Shown here: in pieces, positions 54,826 through 64,000 of the stretch | Numbering within the stretch: position 1 is the stretch's first letter | Layout: the number at the start of each line of letters is the position of its first letter | Program-made: the position numbers and the translations under genes | Source of the DNA: Zantedeschia hybrid cultivar | Taxonomy: Eukaryota > Streptophyta > Magnoliopsida > Alismatales > Araceae | NCBI GenBank assembly: GCA_030544215.1 | Contig: JARZZO010000014.1 | Span: 15,162,234 to 15,226,233, forward strand | Direction: 5' to 3' | DNA length: 64,000 nt | The notes under the pieces: model-generated | Databases searched by the model: none | What the model was told of the DNA's origin: nothing | The model's input: only the letters and a program-made list of their open reading frames with translations

Positions 54826-55836
54826 TTGGTCTCGCCATCTTTTAGTTTCCTTTTGTTCTTGCTATCATCATATCGGGCACCCACGGTGCACCACTTGTGT
54901 CTCTGGACACGTCCTCACCAATTGGTGAGTGTTTAGTTTAATTGATTTCCCTCGTGCACCACGTGCACACCCCAGTGGCAAGATCTTGCCTCCCCTTTGA
55001 TTAGTTCAAAAAGCTGTTTTTTGTGATGAAATGCTGTGTGATTGCGTGATTTCTTAGTTGTTTAGATAGCAAATCATCCTGTTTAAAATCTGAAACTAAA
55101 AAAATCTTTGCATGAGTCGATTGCTTACTGCATTTTACCCTGTTTAAGGAGGATTCGACCCAAAAAATCCTTCTGGAAATCTGTTTCTGCGAACTAAAAA
55201 GCGTCCAGGAACAGCGACGCGTTTCAAAACCGCGTCGTCACTCCTAGACGCCTTTTAGCTTCCAGGCTTTCTCTGCTGTTTGCATCTGTTCTCTGCGAAA
55301 GAATTAAGTTCTGTTTTGAATAGCGTCGACTATAATCGACGCAATTCAGACAGTTTCTTAATTATTTTTCAGTTTCCAGATTTCTGTGGTTGAGTGCTAG
55401 CTACCCATTACTTTATTAAGCATTAGAGGCCATCCAGGTCGCAGGACATACGCATTGAGGCTAAAACCCTCCTTTTCTTAGGAACACATTTCTCGACGTC
55501 AGCAACTCTCTCTGATTGGGTTGGTCCCTTGATCAGACTAGAGAAGTTGACGTTGAGACCTCCATAAGTCCCCAAAATCAAGGTATTCCTCCTTGATCAT
55601 CGGGCTGGTTGTACCAATTGAAGTCCCGGTTAGATTCTGAAAGCGTTGTGAGAGAAAGCCCTAGAGAATAACGGTGGAAATCGAACTGAAACTAGGATCC
55701 TTTCCCTGAGCGAAATTGTGGTTTAATCCAATTCAAATAACTCAACAAGGAATCCTAAAATCACGTTAAGCATCCACTTGTTTGATTAATCTCTGCACAA
55801 CTTGTTTGATTAAATCTTTGAAAAGAATCTAACATC
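54826..55836 (+). other. untranslated leader of element D
   Basis: About 1 kb lies between the primer site and the gag ATG, with no long open frame. It carries three GCGTC-N10-GACGC modules at 55201-55342 and may hold packaging and dimerisation signals. Confidence 0.55.
55201..55342. repeat. three GCGTC-N10-GACGC modules in the leader of D
   Basis: Modules at 55201-55220 (spacer CAGGAACAGC), 55232-55251 (GTCACTCCTA) and 55323-55342 (GACTATAATC). The first two are separated by only 11 nt. Confidence 0.9.
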
Positions 55837-58800
55837 ATGTTGCTACGATCAGGTAGGGACTTGAGTGTGGCTCCAGACGCCATGGTTAATTACGAGGGAG
55901 ATGCTAATGCCCCTCGGGATCCTGAGTACAACTATGAGAGTGGGAGAGATGCTGATGCCTCCCGTAGTTCTATCCCCATTCCATATCGTCTAGATGGGAA
56001 TGTTCGGACACCTCTTTTGCCTCCACGTGATCAATATCCTGATCCTCTTCCGCATGAATATGCGATCCCTAATCCTGATCTTGAGGGGGACATGAATCAG
56101 AATGATCCCTCTTCCTCTGATCCTACGGATCTCATCAATGCTCTGGGAGTTCTTGCCTCCCGACTGGACCCTCAGCAGTTCGAGGCGATCCAATCTATTT
56201 TGAAGGGGAAGGCACCTATGCAGCCTGCTGAGCCAAACCCTGTGGCTCCCCCTGTTGTTCCTCAGCAACCTGCTTTTCCTCCTCCTTATATCCATCAGGC
56301 CGTGGAGGGCCTTCATATTACTTCTCGGCCAGCTGGGCCGCAGCTTTCATCATCTAGGCAACCGGCTAGACCGCAAACGCCTACTTATCAAAATGCCCTC
56401 GGGCATGGCGGAAGCGCTGCCGGACCTCCCCTCTATTGTCCACCCTGTCCAACGTACTCTAGGCAGCAGGCCTACCAAGTACCTCCTCCTCCTCCTCCTC
56501 CTCAAGCAGATCTGACCACGCAGACGTTGCTGGCCAAGATGGAGCGCATGGATGAGCAGTTCAACAATCTCCAGAAGATGATGGGGGTTAAAGCTGTGCC
56601 AGAAATCAATTTACCGAGTCTGCCAGTATTCCATCTGCCACCCTCTGAAATGCCAGTGTATCGAAAGTATAACGGTACTGGTAACCCCTTCACGCACCTG
56701 AAGGAGTTCATGTACGAATCCTCTTTCTGGCAGAATGATAAGAGGTCATTGGCTTTCTTGTTCAGGAGATCCCTAGAGGGACTAGCCCTCGAGTGGTTCT
56801 TTTCTTTGGAACCCTCCGAAGTAGAGGATTACAGTATCGTTTCACGCAAATTCATCCAACGATACCAGGACAGAGTTGCACCCTCCTTGTCTATCACGGA
56901 CCTCATTGCAGAAAAGATGAAACCGGATGAGGAGTTTGTCAGTTTTGCTGACAGGTGGCGGGGTCTGGCTGAAAAGGTGAAAGATCACTTGTCTGAATCT
57001 GAACAGGTGAAGATGCTGATTTCTAACGCCACGCCCCAGTTCAAGCTGGTCCTCTTCTTGAACAATTTGACTAATATGGCAGAGCTCTATGAAAGAGCAC
57101 GGTACTGCCAGAATGCTTTCAAGGACGCTACATTCTCTAGCGTCTTTGATCCTCATAGACCTAGCAGACCTCCGCCTCGGAAGCCTGCAGTGCCGAACTC
57201 TTCCAGCACAGGTCCGACTACTGAGGGCACGCTCTCTCATGAGCAAGTGACTACTATGAACAATAACTCGCCCCAGTTCGTGAGGAGTCAGCAGCAGTAC
57301 CAGAGGCCACAGCAGCAAGGGTACAGACAGCAGCAGAACCCCCAGTACCAACAACAGTATCAACGGCCCCAGCAGCCGAATCAGAATCAAAACCAGCAAC
57401 AGCTACAGCAACAGCCGCAACGGCAACAGCAGCATCAGCAGCAACAACAGCCACAGTACCAGCCGCGCGCACCGCCGGCGTACCACAATGTCCCTCCTCC
57501 TGGTGACTACAACCAGCAGAGGAGACCTCCAGGCCCGAAGAGGGCAGAATACCCGGCTCTCCCAGAATCCTTGGTCGATATCTTCAGTGCTTTAATGGCA
57601 GCTAACGCCTTAGTTTTGCCAAGGGAAAAGGCCGTCTGGCCTCAAAATGCCGATACGTCCAGGTATTGCTACTTCCACAGGCAACCTGGGCATACCATTG
57701 ACACCTGCTTCCAATTCAGAGATTATATTCATGATCTCAACGAGCAGGGCGGCATAGACTGGGAGGAAATGAAGAAATACATAACAGCCCTGAAGGCGAG
57801 AAGACCGCAGCAGCAACAGCAGCAGCAAGCAAGACCACCAGCACAAGCAGCAGCACCACCCAACATGGGCATAGTGCAGAATCCGCTCCCGGAGCACCAG
57901 AATCAGAACCAGGTTGCTCCCATTCTAACGAACAGCCAGTCTGAGGCTGGTCGTGGGCAACAATGGAGGATAGAGGACTCTTCCTCTCTCTACTCAACGG
58001 GTCACGTTCAAAGTACCGCAGAGCGACTACCACGCCGCACCATCCACATACCCAGACCACAACCCGTCACCATCACCCCTCTACCCACACCTACATATCA
58101 CTCGCCCTCACCCAACAACCCACTACCACTACCCACCTTCCTTAGACCCATTGCGCCCCGCACCCCTACGCCTCCATCATATACCCCTCCGCAAACCAAT
58201 AACGCACCCCTTTTACCATCAAGGCCATTATTACGCGTACCATTTCCTACTTCACCCGCTACCACTACCACCTACCCAGATATGCCCCAACCATCCAAAC
58301 CGCTATTACGCATACCATTCCCCACTTCGCCAACCACTTACCCATCTACCATTCAACCCTCTAGGCCTTTAATCCGCACCGCGCCATCACCACCTAACCC
58401 AACGCCACCACCTACGCATCAACCCTCCGCACCGCTTACGCCACCCGACTCTGCAGTACTCAAGGTGTCACCCGGATCCTCCACGGTCGAGGAACATGCG
58501 CTCCGGAGTGGGAGGATTTTCAACAAGGTCTTTCCTCAGTTCACAGTCAGAGACGGCCCATCACAGCCGATTGAGGAAGCCCATAATGAAGAGAGTGCAC
58601 CAGGCACTCAATATGACTTGTTGAAACATCTGGACAGAACACCGGCACGGATCACTGTACTGGAATTGATTAAAAGGTCCAAGATTCACCAAGAAGCTTT
58701 AATGGAATACCTACAGAAGGTGATGGTCAATGAAGACGTGCCGGTAGAGAAAATTGCAGCACTACTAGTTCCTCAGGGGGATCAGCCCTCAATTACATTC

Positions 58801-61800
58801 CACACATCGGAACTAGCACCGCCAGCCGCTAGAAGCATAGCTCTGAGCATCACGGTCAATATCTGCAAGAAGGCCGTGGATGCATGCCTGGTTGATACAG
58901 GGGCTTCAATTAATGTTTTACCTCCGAAGACCCTGGAGCTATGCGGTGTGCCCAAGGAGAAATGGCTGCCTAGCCCCATCTCAGTTACGGCATATGACAA
59001 TTCTACCCGTTCCCCTCTGGGAATGGTTTATTTAAAGGTAGAGTTAGGTCCAGTAAGTCATGCAGAGGTCGAATTTCATATTCTAGAAATCGACCCTTCC
59101 ATAAATGCCATTCTGGGACGTCCTTATATCAAAACTCTTGAGGCGATTCCTTCTACGAATCACCAATGCCTCAAATTCCCTTATAAAGGACGAATTATTA
59201 AAGTGACGAGCATGCCGATCCTTGCTGCTGCTCATACATTGAATATTGAATCTGCTGTTTTACCTGGCCGACAACCTTTTCTGTCGGTATTACAGGTCTA
59301 CCGTCCAGTGGCTGATCCTTTGAAAGCCGCTACCATTTCTCCATACCCATTAAATGCTATCAAAAGGGGGAAGTGCATGAGTACCCCGGGATGGAGGATC
59401 ATGATGAAGAACGGCTACAAGCCTGGGAAAGGTCTGGGCACACAGTTGCAAGGCAGGACCACTCCTGTTAAAAATCATCGGGCAGCACCTGGAAGCGGTC
59501 TGGGCTATAGGCCAAGGAAACTGAAGCAAGACAGGGTTCAGCAAGAAGATGGTCAAGAAATCTTGGAAACAATGTCCACACCACTGAAAGAAGGCCGGGA
59601 TCCTTTAACATGGACTCTATATACTCACTTTGTGAAAGGGCCCATACTTAGTCACGACAATATGGTGGTCATTACTTCCTGTTTTGACTTCCATGACATA
59701 TATGGGAGGGATTTGGCCAGACATTGTTCCGAACTACTTACGTACCAATCCTTGGAGGCTCTGCGGCCTATGAAAAGGAGAAAATTCCATGACCCTGAAT
59801 GCGAATGGTACAGGTGGTTCGACCTGAGGGACCTATACATAGCACTGAACAGACTATTCCTGGATCCTGCAGAACCCAAGTGGCCACCGCAGATCGACGA
59901 ACTAATTGAGAGCCCTGGCGCAATCTTTGACAAGCGGATACTGCTGTCCGAACAAACTGATGAAGGGGAGCCAGATGACCCCTATGAAGCTGGTTATACA
60001 ACAGATCTGCTATGGAGGGGGACATATCCTTCACATGTCCTAATGCTCCATACTCTTTTTCGTACACTACTCTTGACCCCGACTTGGTCGCGGGTCATAA
60101 TTGAAGATATTCCGCGGGCTCCGCCCGTCATGATTACTCTGTCCCCTCGGGACTTTATTCCACAACCTCCTCTCGACCTAGAGAGGTTGTATAATCTGAT
60201 TTGGGACATATTACTATATGATCCCCCTAATCCTCTGGCCTTGGTGCCGCTTCCTCCGTCCGATTCTCCTCCCATCTGTATTCACTCCTGCTTCATGTTT
60301 AATTCCTCGATGGTCCAAAAAAAAAACGCCAATTTTACAACAAATTCTTCCCAAATCATCATCGAGGAAACATCTTACTTGTCCGATTACACCCCATCGC
60401 GCGGGTCCGTCGGTCAAGATTCTCTCCTAGATCTACTCTGTCCCTCCCCACGGGAGGATTCCCCTGTATTTCTACTTGTATCCCAGGATTTTCATCCTGC
60501 TTCATCTTCCTTAGGTTATGATAAACAGTTTAGTGAAGTTAGTAAGTCTAGTTTTAGGCAGGTTAGGAAGTCTAGGAAGCCTAAGGGTAGGCAAATTCCA
60601 GAAAGATACCTCCAGGATTTGGCTGATAAATGTTCCTTTTGCTCTTTAATCCCTCAGCTTTTAGAAGATCCAATTCAGATGCCAGAAGATTGTACAGATG
60701 ATGAGTCAGTCAATGATGGGTACGGGGTATATGAGTTAGTACATGAAAAGGACCCCATTGTTGAAGATGAGGAAGATGATGAGGACGCAGCTGAGGCATA
60801 TGCCAGTGGAGTGAAGAGATTTGATGAACCTTCAGCTGCCGTAGAAGAGCCCACCAAAGAAATAAACTTAGGGACTGAAGACGAACCTAAGGTTGTCCTC
60901 GTCAGTAAAAATCTTTCTACAGAGGATGAGAAGGCAATGATACAAGTGCTTAAGGATTATAAGGACACTTTCGCCTGGAGTTATGAGGATATGCCGGGGT
61001 TAGACTCATCTTTAGTTGAACACAGGTTAACATTAAAGGATGGAGCTAGTCCGGTCAAGCAGAAATTAAGGCGATTCCACCCACAAATGGCTTTAAAGAT
61101 GAAGGAAGAAGTCGATAAATTGCACAAAGCCAAATTCATTAGAGTTGTCCTTTATCCACAATGGGTGGCCAATATAGTCCCGGTTATGAAAAAGGACGGG
61201 AAGGTCAGAATTTGCATTGACTTCCGCGATCTGAACCGGGCGTGTCCTAAAGATGATTTTCCATTGCCTCATATTGATGTACTCATCGATAACACTGCTG
61301 GCTATGAGACGTTGTCGTTTATGGATGGATTTTCAGGATACAACCAGATTAAGCTGGCAGAAGAGGATCAAGAGAAGACTTCATTCACTACACCTTGGGG
61401 AACATATTGTTATGTCGTCATGCCATTTGGATTGAAGAACGCTGGAGCCACTTATCAAAGGGCCATGATGGCAATATTTCATGACATGATGCATATAGAT
61501 TTGGAAGTGTATGTGGATGACTTATTGGTTAAGTCTAAAACGAAGGCTGAGCATGCCAAAGTTTTGGCAAGGGTATTAGAGAGATCGAGAGAATATCAGT
61601 TGAAGATGAACCCCAAGAAATGTATATTCGGGGTATCTTCAGGGAAATTGCTTGGATTCATTGTCAGCAAACGGGGAATTGAGATCGATCCCAATAAGGC
61701 GAAGGCTATCAGAGAAATGCCACCTCCCAAAAACTTGAAAGAGTTAAGAGGATTAATCGGGAGGTTACAATTTATTCGCCGTTTTGTCTCCCAGCGCTCA

Positions 61801-64000
61801 CAAAGGTGTAAGCCGTTCTACGAGCTTACCAAGCCAGGAGTCAAATTCAATTGGGACGATAAGTGTCAGGAGGCATTTGATGGATTAAAGGACTATTTGG
61901 CAAGTCCTCCTGTTTTGAGACCACCATCTCCAGGCAAACCATTGATACTTTATATTTCAATCCTGGATGATGCAGTGGGGGCTGTCTTAGCACAAGAGGA
62001 TGAAGAAGGAAAAGAGAGGGCAGCCTACTATCTCTCTAAACTTCTCAACCCCGCTGAACAGAGATATACGGCGATGGAGAAAACATGTGCAGCATTGGTT
62101 TGGGTTGTTCAGAAATTAAAGCATTATTTTCTGGCCCATGAAGTCCATCTCATCGCTAGGATGAATCCGATCAAATTCCTTCTGGAGAAATCTGTTCTTA
62201 CTGATAGGTTAGCGCGATGGCAAAGCTTTCTATCTCAATTCGATATCATTTACATTCAACAGAAAGCGATCAAAGGCTATGCCATAGCAGAACATCTCGC
62301 TCATCATCCCCTTCCTCGATTTGATCCAGTACGATCAGAGTTTCCGGATGAGGAACTGATGTCCGTAAATCAAATCAGAGATGATATGTGGACTCTGTAT
62401 TTTGACGGAGCTCTGAATTCTCATGGAAAGGGTATCGGAATCGTTCTGTTATCACCTGAAGGTGTCACCATTCCACAAGCCTTTCAGCTTGACTTTCCAG
62501 TCACCAATAACATAGCTGAATACGAGGCACTTCTTGCTGGTCTCGAGGCTGCTCATTTTCATGGTGCCACCAAACTCAGGATTGTAGGTGATAGCCAATT
62601 AATTCTTCGCCAAGTGCTGACCAAGTATCGAACTCTTGATCCCAAGCTTAAGCCATATCAAGAACTTACTTCTGCTTACTCGAAGCTTTTCACAAAGTTG
62701 ATCTTTGTCCATGTTCCTAGAAATCAAAACATCTTAGCTGACGCTCTAGCTTCACTTGCATCTTCTCTTGATTTTCCTATCAGCAAACAATCTGAATCAA
62801 TCATAATTCATAGGCGTCTTTCACCCGCCGTGAAAGATCCTTCATTTCTTAGAACTAAGGAGAAGTTGCTGAAGAAATTCAAAGATGGAAGTATCGTGGA
62901 GAAAAGAGAAATCATGTTGATGGAGCTGTTAGAAGAGATGGATGATGAACAGAAGCCATGGTATTATGAAATTGCAAAATATTGTGAAGATCAATCGTAT
63001 CCTGAAGAAGCTACAACTGAGGAAAAAAGAGCTATCAGGAGAGTTGCTCAACGATACACCCTAGTTGGGGGAGCATTATACAAAAGAGGTTTTGATGGAG
63101 TTCTTCTGAGATGTTTAGACGAAGATGAGCTTTGGAAGGTTATGGAAGGAGCTCATAGTGGAGTTTGTGGTGGCCATGTCAATGGACAGATGCTAGCGAA
63201 GAAGATCCTTAGACAAGGATTTTATTGGCCAACCATGGAAGAAGACTGCGTAGGATATGTCCGTAGGTGTGCTAAGTGTCAACTTCACGCCGACAAAATT
63301 CATTCTCCTGCATCTTCACTCCATCCTGTTTCTTCCCCATGGCCTTTCTCCATGTGGGCTTTCGACATTATTGGACCTCTTGGTAACCCAGATTCCAGCA
63401 TCAAGCAAAAATCTTTCATTCTCACGGCAACGGAATACTTTACCAAGTGGGCAGAAGCTAAAGCATACGTGGAGATCAAAGCATCAACCGTCTGCAAATT
63501 CATCATGAAGAACATCATCACAAGATTCGGAATTCCAAGTACCATCGTCACCGACAACGGACCGCAGTTCGTGTTACAGGAATTGAAGGACCTCTGCAAC
63601 AGGTACAAAATTGCATTACATCATTCATCTCCTTATTATCCGCAAGGCAATGGTCAAGCAGAGGCAACTAATAAGACTTTGATAAAAATCATCAAAAAGA
63701 CGTGTAAATCTAACAAATTCGCAGATTGGCCAGAAAAATTGGTTGAGGCTCTATGGGCCTACCGAACTTCAATCCGCACGCCTACTGGGCAAACTCCTTA
63801 TTCCTTAACATTTGGAATGGAGGCGGTAGTTCCATATGAGATCCTTATACCGTCATTAAGAGTACAATTGAACAAGGAATTCTCCATTGATGAACATCGT
63901 TCAGCACTCCTTGCTCAATTGGAACTTTTAGACGAGAAGAGGTGGTCAGCTGCTAATCATGCAAAAGTTTATCAAAACAGATTAGTACGTTTTTATCAAA
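55837..64000 (+). CDS. Gag-Pol polyprotein of element D, intact and partial at the window edge
   Basis: One frame without stop covers at least 2721 codons. Gag core lies at about residues 274-431, a Gln-rich stretch at 484-548, and a CHHC knuckle at 611-624 (CYFHRQPGHTIDTC). A Pro/Thr-rich linker follows. Retropepsin has DTGAS at 1020 and ILGRPYI near 1092. A G-patch-like motif with YKPGKGLG and GSGLGYR lies near 1189-1227. A long acidic spacer leads to reverse transcriptase (from about 1707, YVDDLL at 1892). The first RNase H has lost the usual catalytic context. A second RNase H near 2185-2310 keeps FDGA, AEYEAL, GDSQLI and LADALA. Integrase has an N-terminal zinc domain and Asp2510, Asp2573 and Glu2609, with exact D-35-E spacing. 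Every recognised domain except the first RNase H looks functional. The C-terminus is off the window. Confidence 0.95.
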   Translation, partial: MLLRSGRDLSVAPDAMVNYEGDANAPRDPEYNYESGRDADASRSSIPIPYRLDGNVRTPLLPPRDQYPDPLPHEYAIPNPDLEGDMNQNDPSSSDPTDLINALGVLASRLDPQQFEAIQSILKGKAPMQPAEPNPVAPPVVPQQPAFPPPYIHQAVEGLHITSRPAGPQLSSSRQPARPQTPTYQNALGHGGSAAGPPLYCPPCPTYSRQQAYQVPPPPPPPQADLTTQTLLAKMERMDEQFNNLQKMMGVKAVPEINLPSLPVFHLPPSEMPVYRKYNGTGNPFTHLKEFMYESSFWQNDKRSLAFLFRRSLEGLALEWFFSLEPSEVEDYSIVSRKFIQRYQDRVAPSLSITDLIAEKMKPDEEFVSFADRWRGLAEKVKDHLSESEQVKMLISNATPQFKLVLFLNNLTNMAELYERARYCQNAFKDATFSSVFDPHRPSRPPPRKPAVPNSSSTGPTTEGTLSHEQVTTMNNNSPQFVRSQQQYQRPQQQGYRQQQNPQYQQQYQRPQQPNQNQNQQQLQQQPQRQQQHQQQQQPQYQPRAPPAYHNVPPPGDYNQQRRPPGPKRAEYPALPESLVDIFSALMAANALVLPREKAVWPQNADTSRYCYFHRQPGHTIDTCFQFRDYIHDLNEQGGIDWEEMKKYITALKARRPQQQQQQQARPPAQAAAPPNMGIVQNPLPEHQNQNQVAPILTNSQSEAGRGQQWRIEDSSSLYSTGHVQSTAERLPRRTIHIPRPQPVTITPLPTPTYHSPSPNNPLPLPTFLRPIAPRTPTPPSYTPPQTNNAPLLPSRPLLRVPFPTSPATTTTYPDMPQPSKPLLRIPFPTSPTTYPSTIQPSRPLIRTAPSPPNPTPPPTHQPSAPLTPPDSAVLKVSPGSSTVEEHALRSGRIFNKVFPQFTVRDGPSQPIEEAHNEESAPGTQYDLLKHLDRTPARITVLELIKRSKIHQEALMEYLQKVMVNEDVPVEKIAALLVPQGDQPSITFHTSELAPPAARSIALSITVNICKKAVDACLVDTGASINVLPPKTLELCGVPKEKWLPSPISVTAYDNSTRSPLGMVYLKVELGPVSHAEVEFHILEIDPSINAILGRPYIKTLEAIPSTNHQCLKFPYKGRIIKVTSMPILAAAHTLNIESAVLPGRQPFLSVLQVYRPVADPLKAATISPYPLNAIKRGKCMSTPGWRIMMKNGYKPGKGLGTQLQGRTTPVKNHRAAPGSGLGYRPRKLKQDRVQQEDGQEILETMSTPLKEGRDPLTWTLYTHFVKGPILSHDNMVVITSCFDFHDIYGRDLARHCSELLTYQSLEALRPMKRRKFHDPECEWYRWFDLRDLYIALNRLFLDPAEPKWPPQIDELIESPGAIFDKRILLSEQTDEGEPDDPYEAGYTTDLLWRGTYPSHVLMLHTLFRTLLLTPTWSRVIIEDIPRAPPVMITLSPRDFIPQPPLDLERLYNLIWDILLYDPPNPLALVPLPPSDSPPICIHSCFMFNSSMVQKKNANFTTNSSQIIIEETSYLSDYTPSRGSVGQDSLLDLLCPSPREDSPVFLLVSQDFHPASSSLGYDKQFSEVSKSSFRQVRKSRKPKGRQIPERYLQDLADKCSFCSLIPQLLEDPIQMPEDCTDDESVNDGYGVYELVHEKDPIVEDEEDDEDAAEAYASGVKRFDEPSAAVEEPTKEINLGTEDEPKVVLVSKNLSTEDEKAMIQVLKDYKDTFAWSYEDMPGLDSSLVEHRLTLKDGASPVKQKLRRFHPQMALKMKEEVDKLHKAKFIRVVLYPQWVANIVPVMKKDGKVRICIDFRDLNRACPKDDFPLPHIDVLIDNTAGYETLSFMDGFSGYNQIKLAEEDQEKTSFTTPWGTYCYVVMPFGLKNAGATYQRAMMAIFHDMMHIDLEVYVDDLLVKSKTKAEHAKVLARVLERSREYQLKMNPKKCIFGVSSGKLLGFIVSKRGIEIDPNKAKAIREMPPPKNLKELRGLIGRLQFIRRFVSQRSQRCKPFYELTKPGVKFNWDDKCQEAFDGLKDYLASPPVLRPPSPGKPLILYISILDDAVGAVLAQEDEEGKERAAYYLSKLLNPAEQRYTAMEKTCAALVWVVQKLKHYFLAHEVHLIARMNPIKFLLEKSVLTDRLARWQSFLSQFDIIYIQQKAIKGYAIAEHLAHHPLPRFDPVRSEFPDEELMSVNQIRDDMWTLYFDGALNSHGKGIGIVLLSPEGVTIPQAFQLDFPVTNNIAEYEALLAGLEAAHFHGATKLRIVGDSQLILRQVLTKYRTLDPKLKPYQELTSAYSKLFTKLIFVHVPRNQNILADALASLASSLDFPISKQSESIIIHRRLSPAVKDPSFLRTKEKLLKKFKDGSIVEKREIMLMELLEEMDDEQKPWYYEIAKYCEDQSYPEEATTEEKRAIRRVAQRYTLVGGALYKRGFDGVLLRCLDEDELWKVMEGAHSGVCGGHVNGQMLAKKILRQGFYWPTMEEDCVGYVRRCAKCQLHADKIHSPASSLHPVSSPWPFSMWAFDIIGPLGNPDSSIKQKSFILTATEYFTKWAEAKAYVEIKASTVCKFIMKNIITRFGIPSTIVTDNGPQFVLQELKDLCNRYKIALHHSSPYYPQGNGQAEATNKTLIKIIKKTCKSNKFADWPEKLVEALWAYRTSIRTPTGQTPYSLTFGMEAVVPYEILIPSLRVQLNKEFSIDEHRSALLAQLELLDEKRWSAANHAKVYQNRLVRFYQ

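Larger units (their letters stand above)
53490..64000 (+). mobile_element. element D: Tat-like LTR retrotransposon with intact gag-pol, runs off the window
   Basis: The 5' LTR (53490-54799), a primer-site candidate, a leader of about 1 kb and an uninterrupted gag-pol frame from 55837 to the window end are visible. It is inserted in element C. The left flank is CACAC (53485-53489). The 3' part, including any antisense gene and the 3' LTR, lies beyond 64000. Confidence 0.93.

Overview
The window is plant nuclear DNA, from an angiosperm and probably a monocot (the clade is inferred only from general retrotransposon style). It holds spliced nuclear genes with short GT-AG exons, a chloroplast-targeted transporter gene, many nested LTR retrotransposons, hAT-type and fold-back MITEs, a tRNA-derived SINE and long microsatellites. 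There is no bacterial or organellar gene organisation.

Layout. (1) 1-2186: flank with exon 1 of a Josephin-type deubiquitinase on the minus strand (1506-1598). (2) 2187-8964: element A, a complete young non-autonomous Ty3/gypsy element on the minus strand. It has 1001-bp LTRs, a perfect ATTAT target duplication, a truncated gag and about 3.1 kb of satellite-like tandem repeats in place of pol. (3) 11016-21812: a complete ten-exon PHT4-type plastid anion transporter gene on the minus strand, predicted at 551 aa, with MITEs in and near it. (4) 26357-29537: a LINE-like retroposon carrying a nested tRNA-SINE and a nested LTR-like insert. (5) 29988-33591: a defective Ty1/copia element with non-canonical TA...CT termini. 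(6) 37038-48614: element B, the large Tat-type relative of A. It has gag-pol on the minus strand, broken by two frameshifts, a 73-bp tandem array, and a spliced antisense gene on the plus strand. (7) From 48615: element C (minus strand, only its 3' end visible) is inserted in the 5' LTR of B and carries its own antisense spliced gene (DUF7745-like). (8) From 53490 to the right edge: element D (plus strand, same LTR family as C) is inserted in C. It has a single uninterrupted gag-pol frame of at least 2721 codons with a G-patch domain, two RNase H domains and a DD35E integrase.

The most unusual signal is in C and D. A 20-bp module, GCGTC-N10-GACGC, occurs 18 times. The spacer is always exactly 10 nt but its sequence is free, and the flanks are A-rich on the left and T-rich on the right. 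Modules lie in the LTR U3, upstream of the antisense-gene TATA box, and in the D leader, often spaced about 88 bp apart. I do not recognise it as any described element.

B and C share one design: a sense gag-pol locus and an oppositely oriented, intron-containing gene with its own TATA box between pol and the 3' LTR. A looks like a stripped relative of B that keeps the LTRs, primer site, part of gag and the repeats, and would depend on enzymes supplied by an autonomous relative.
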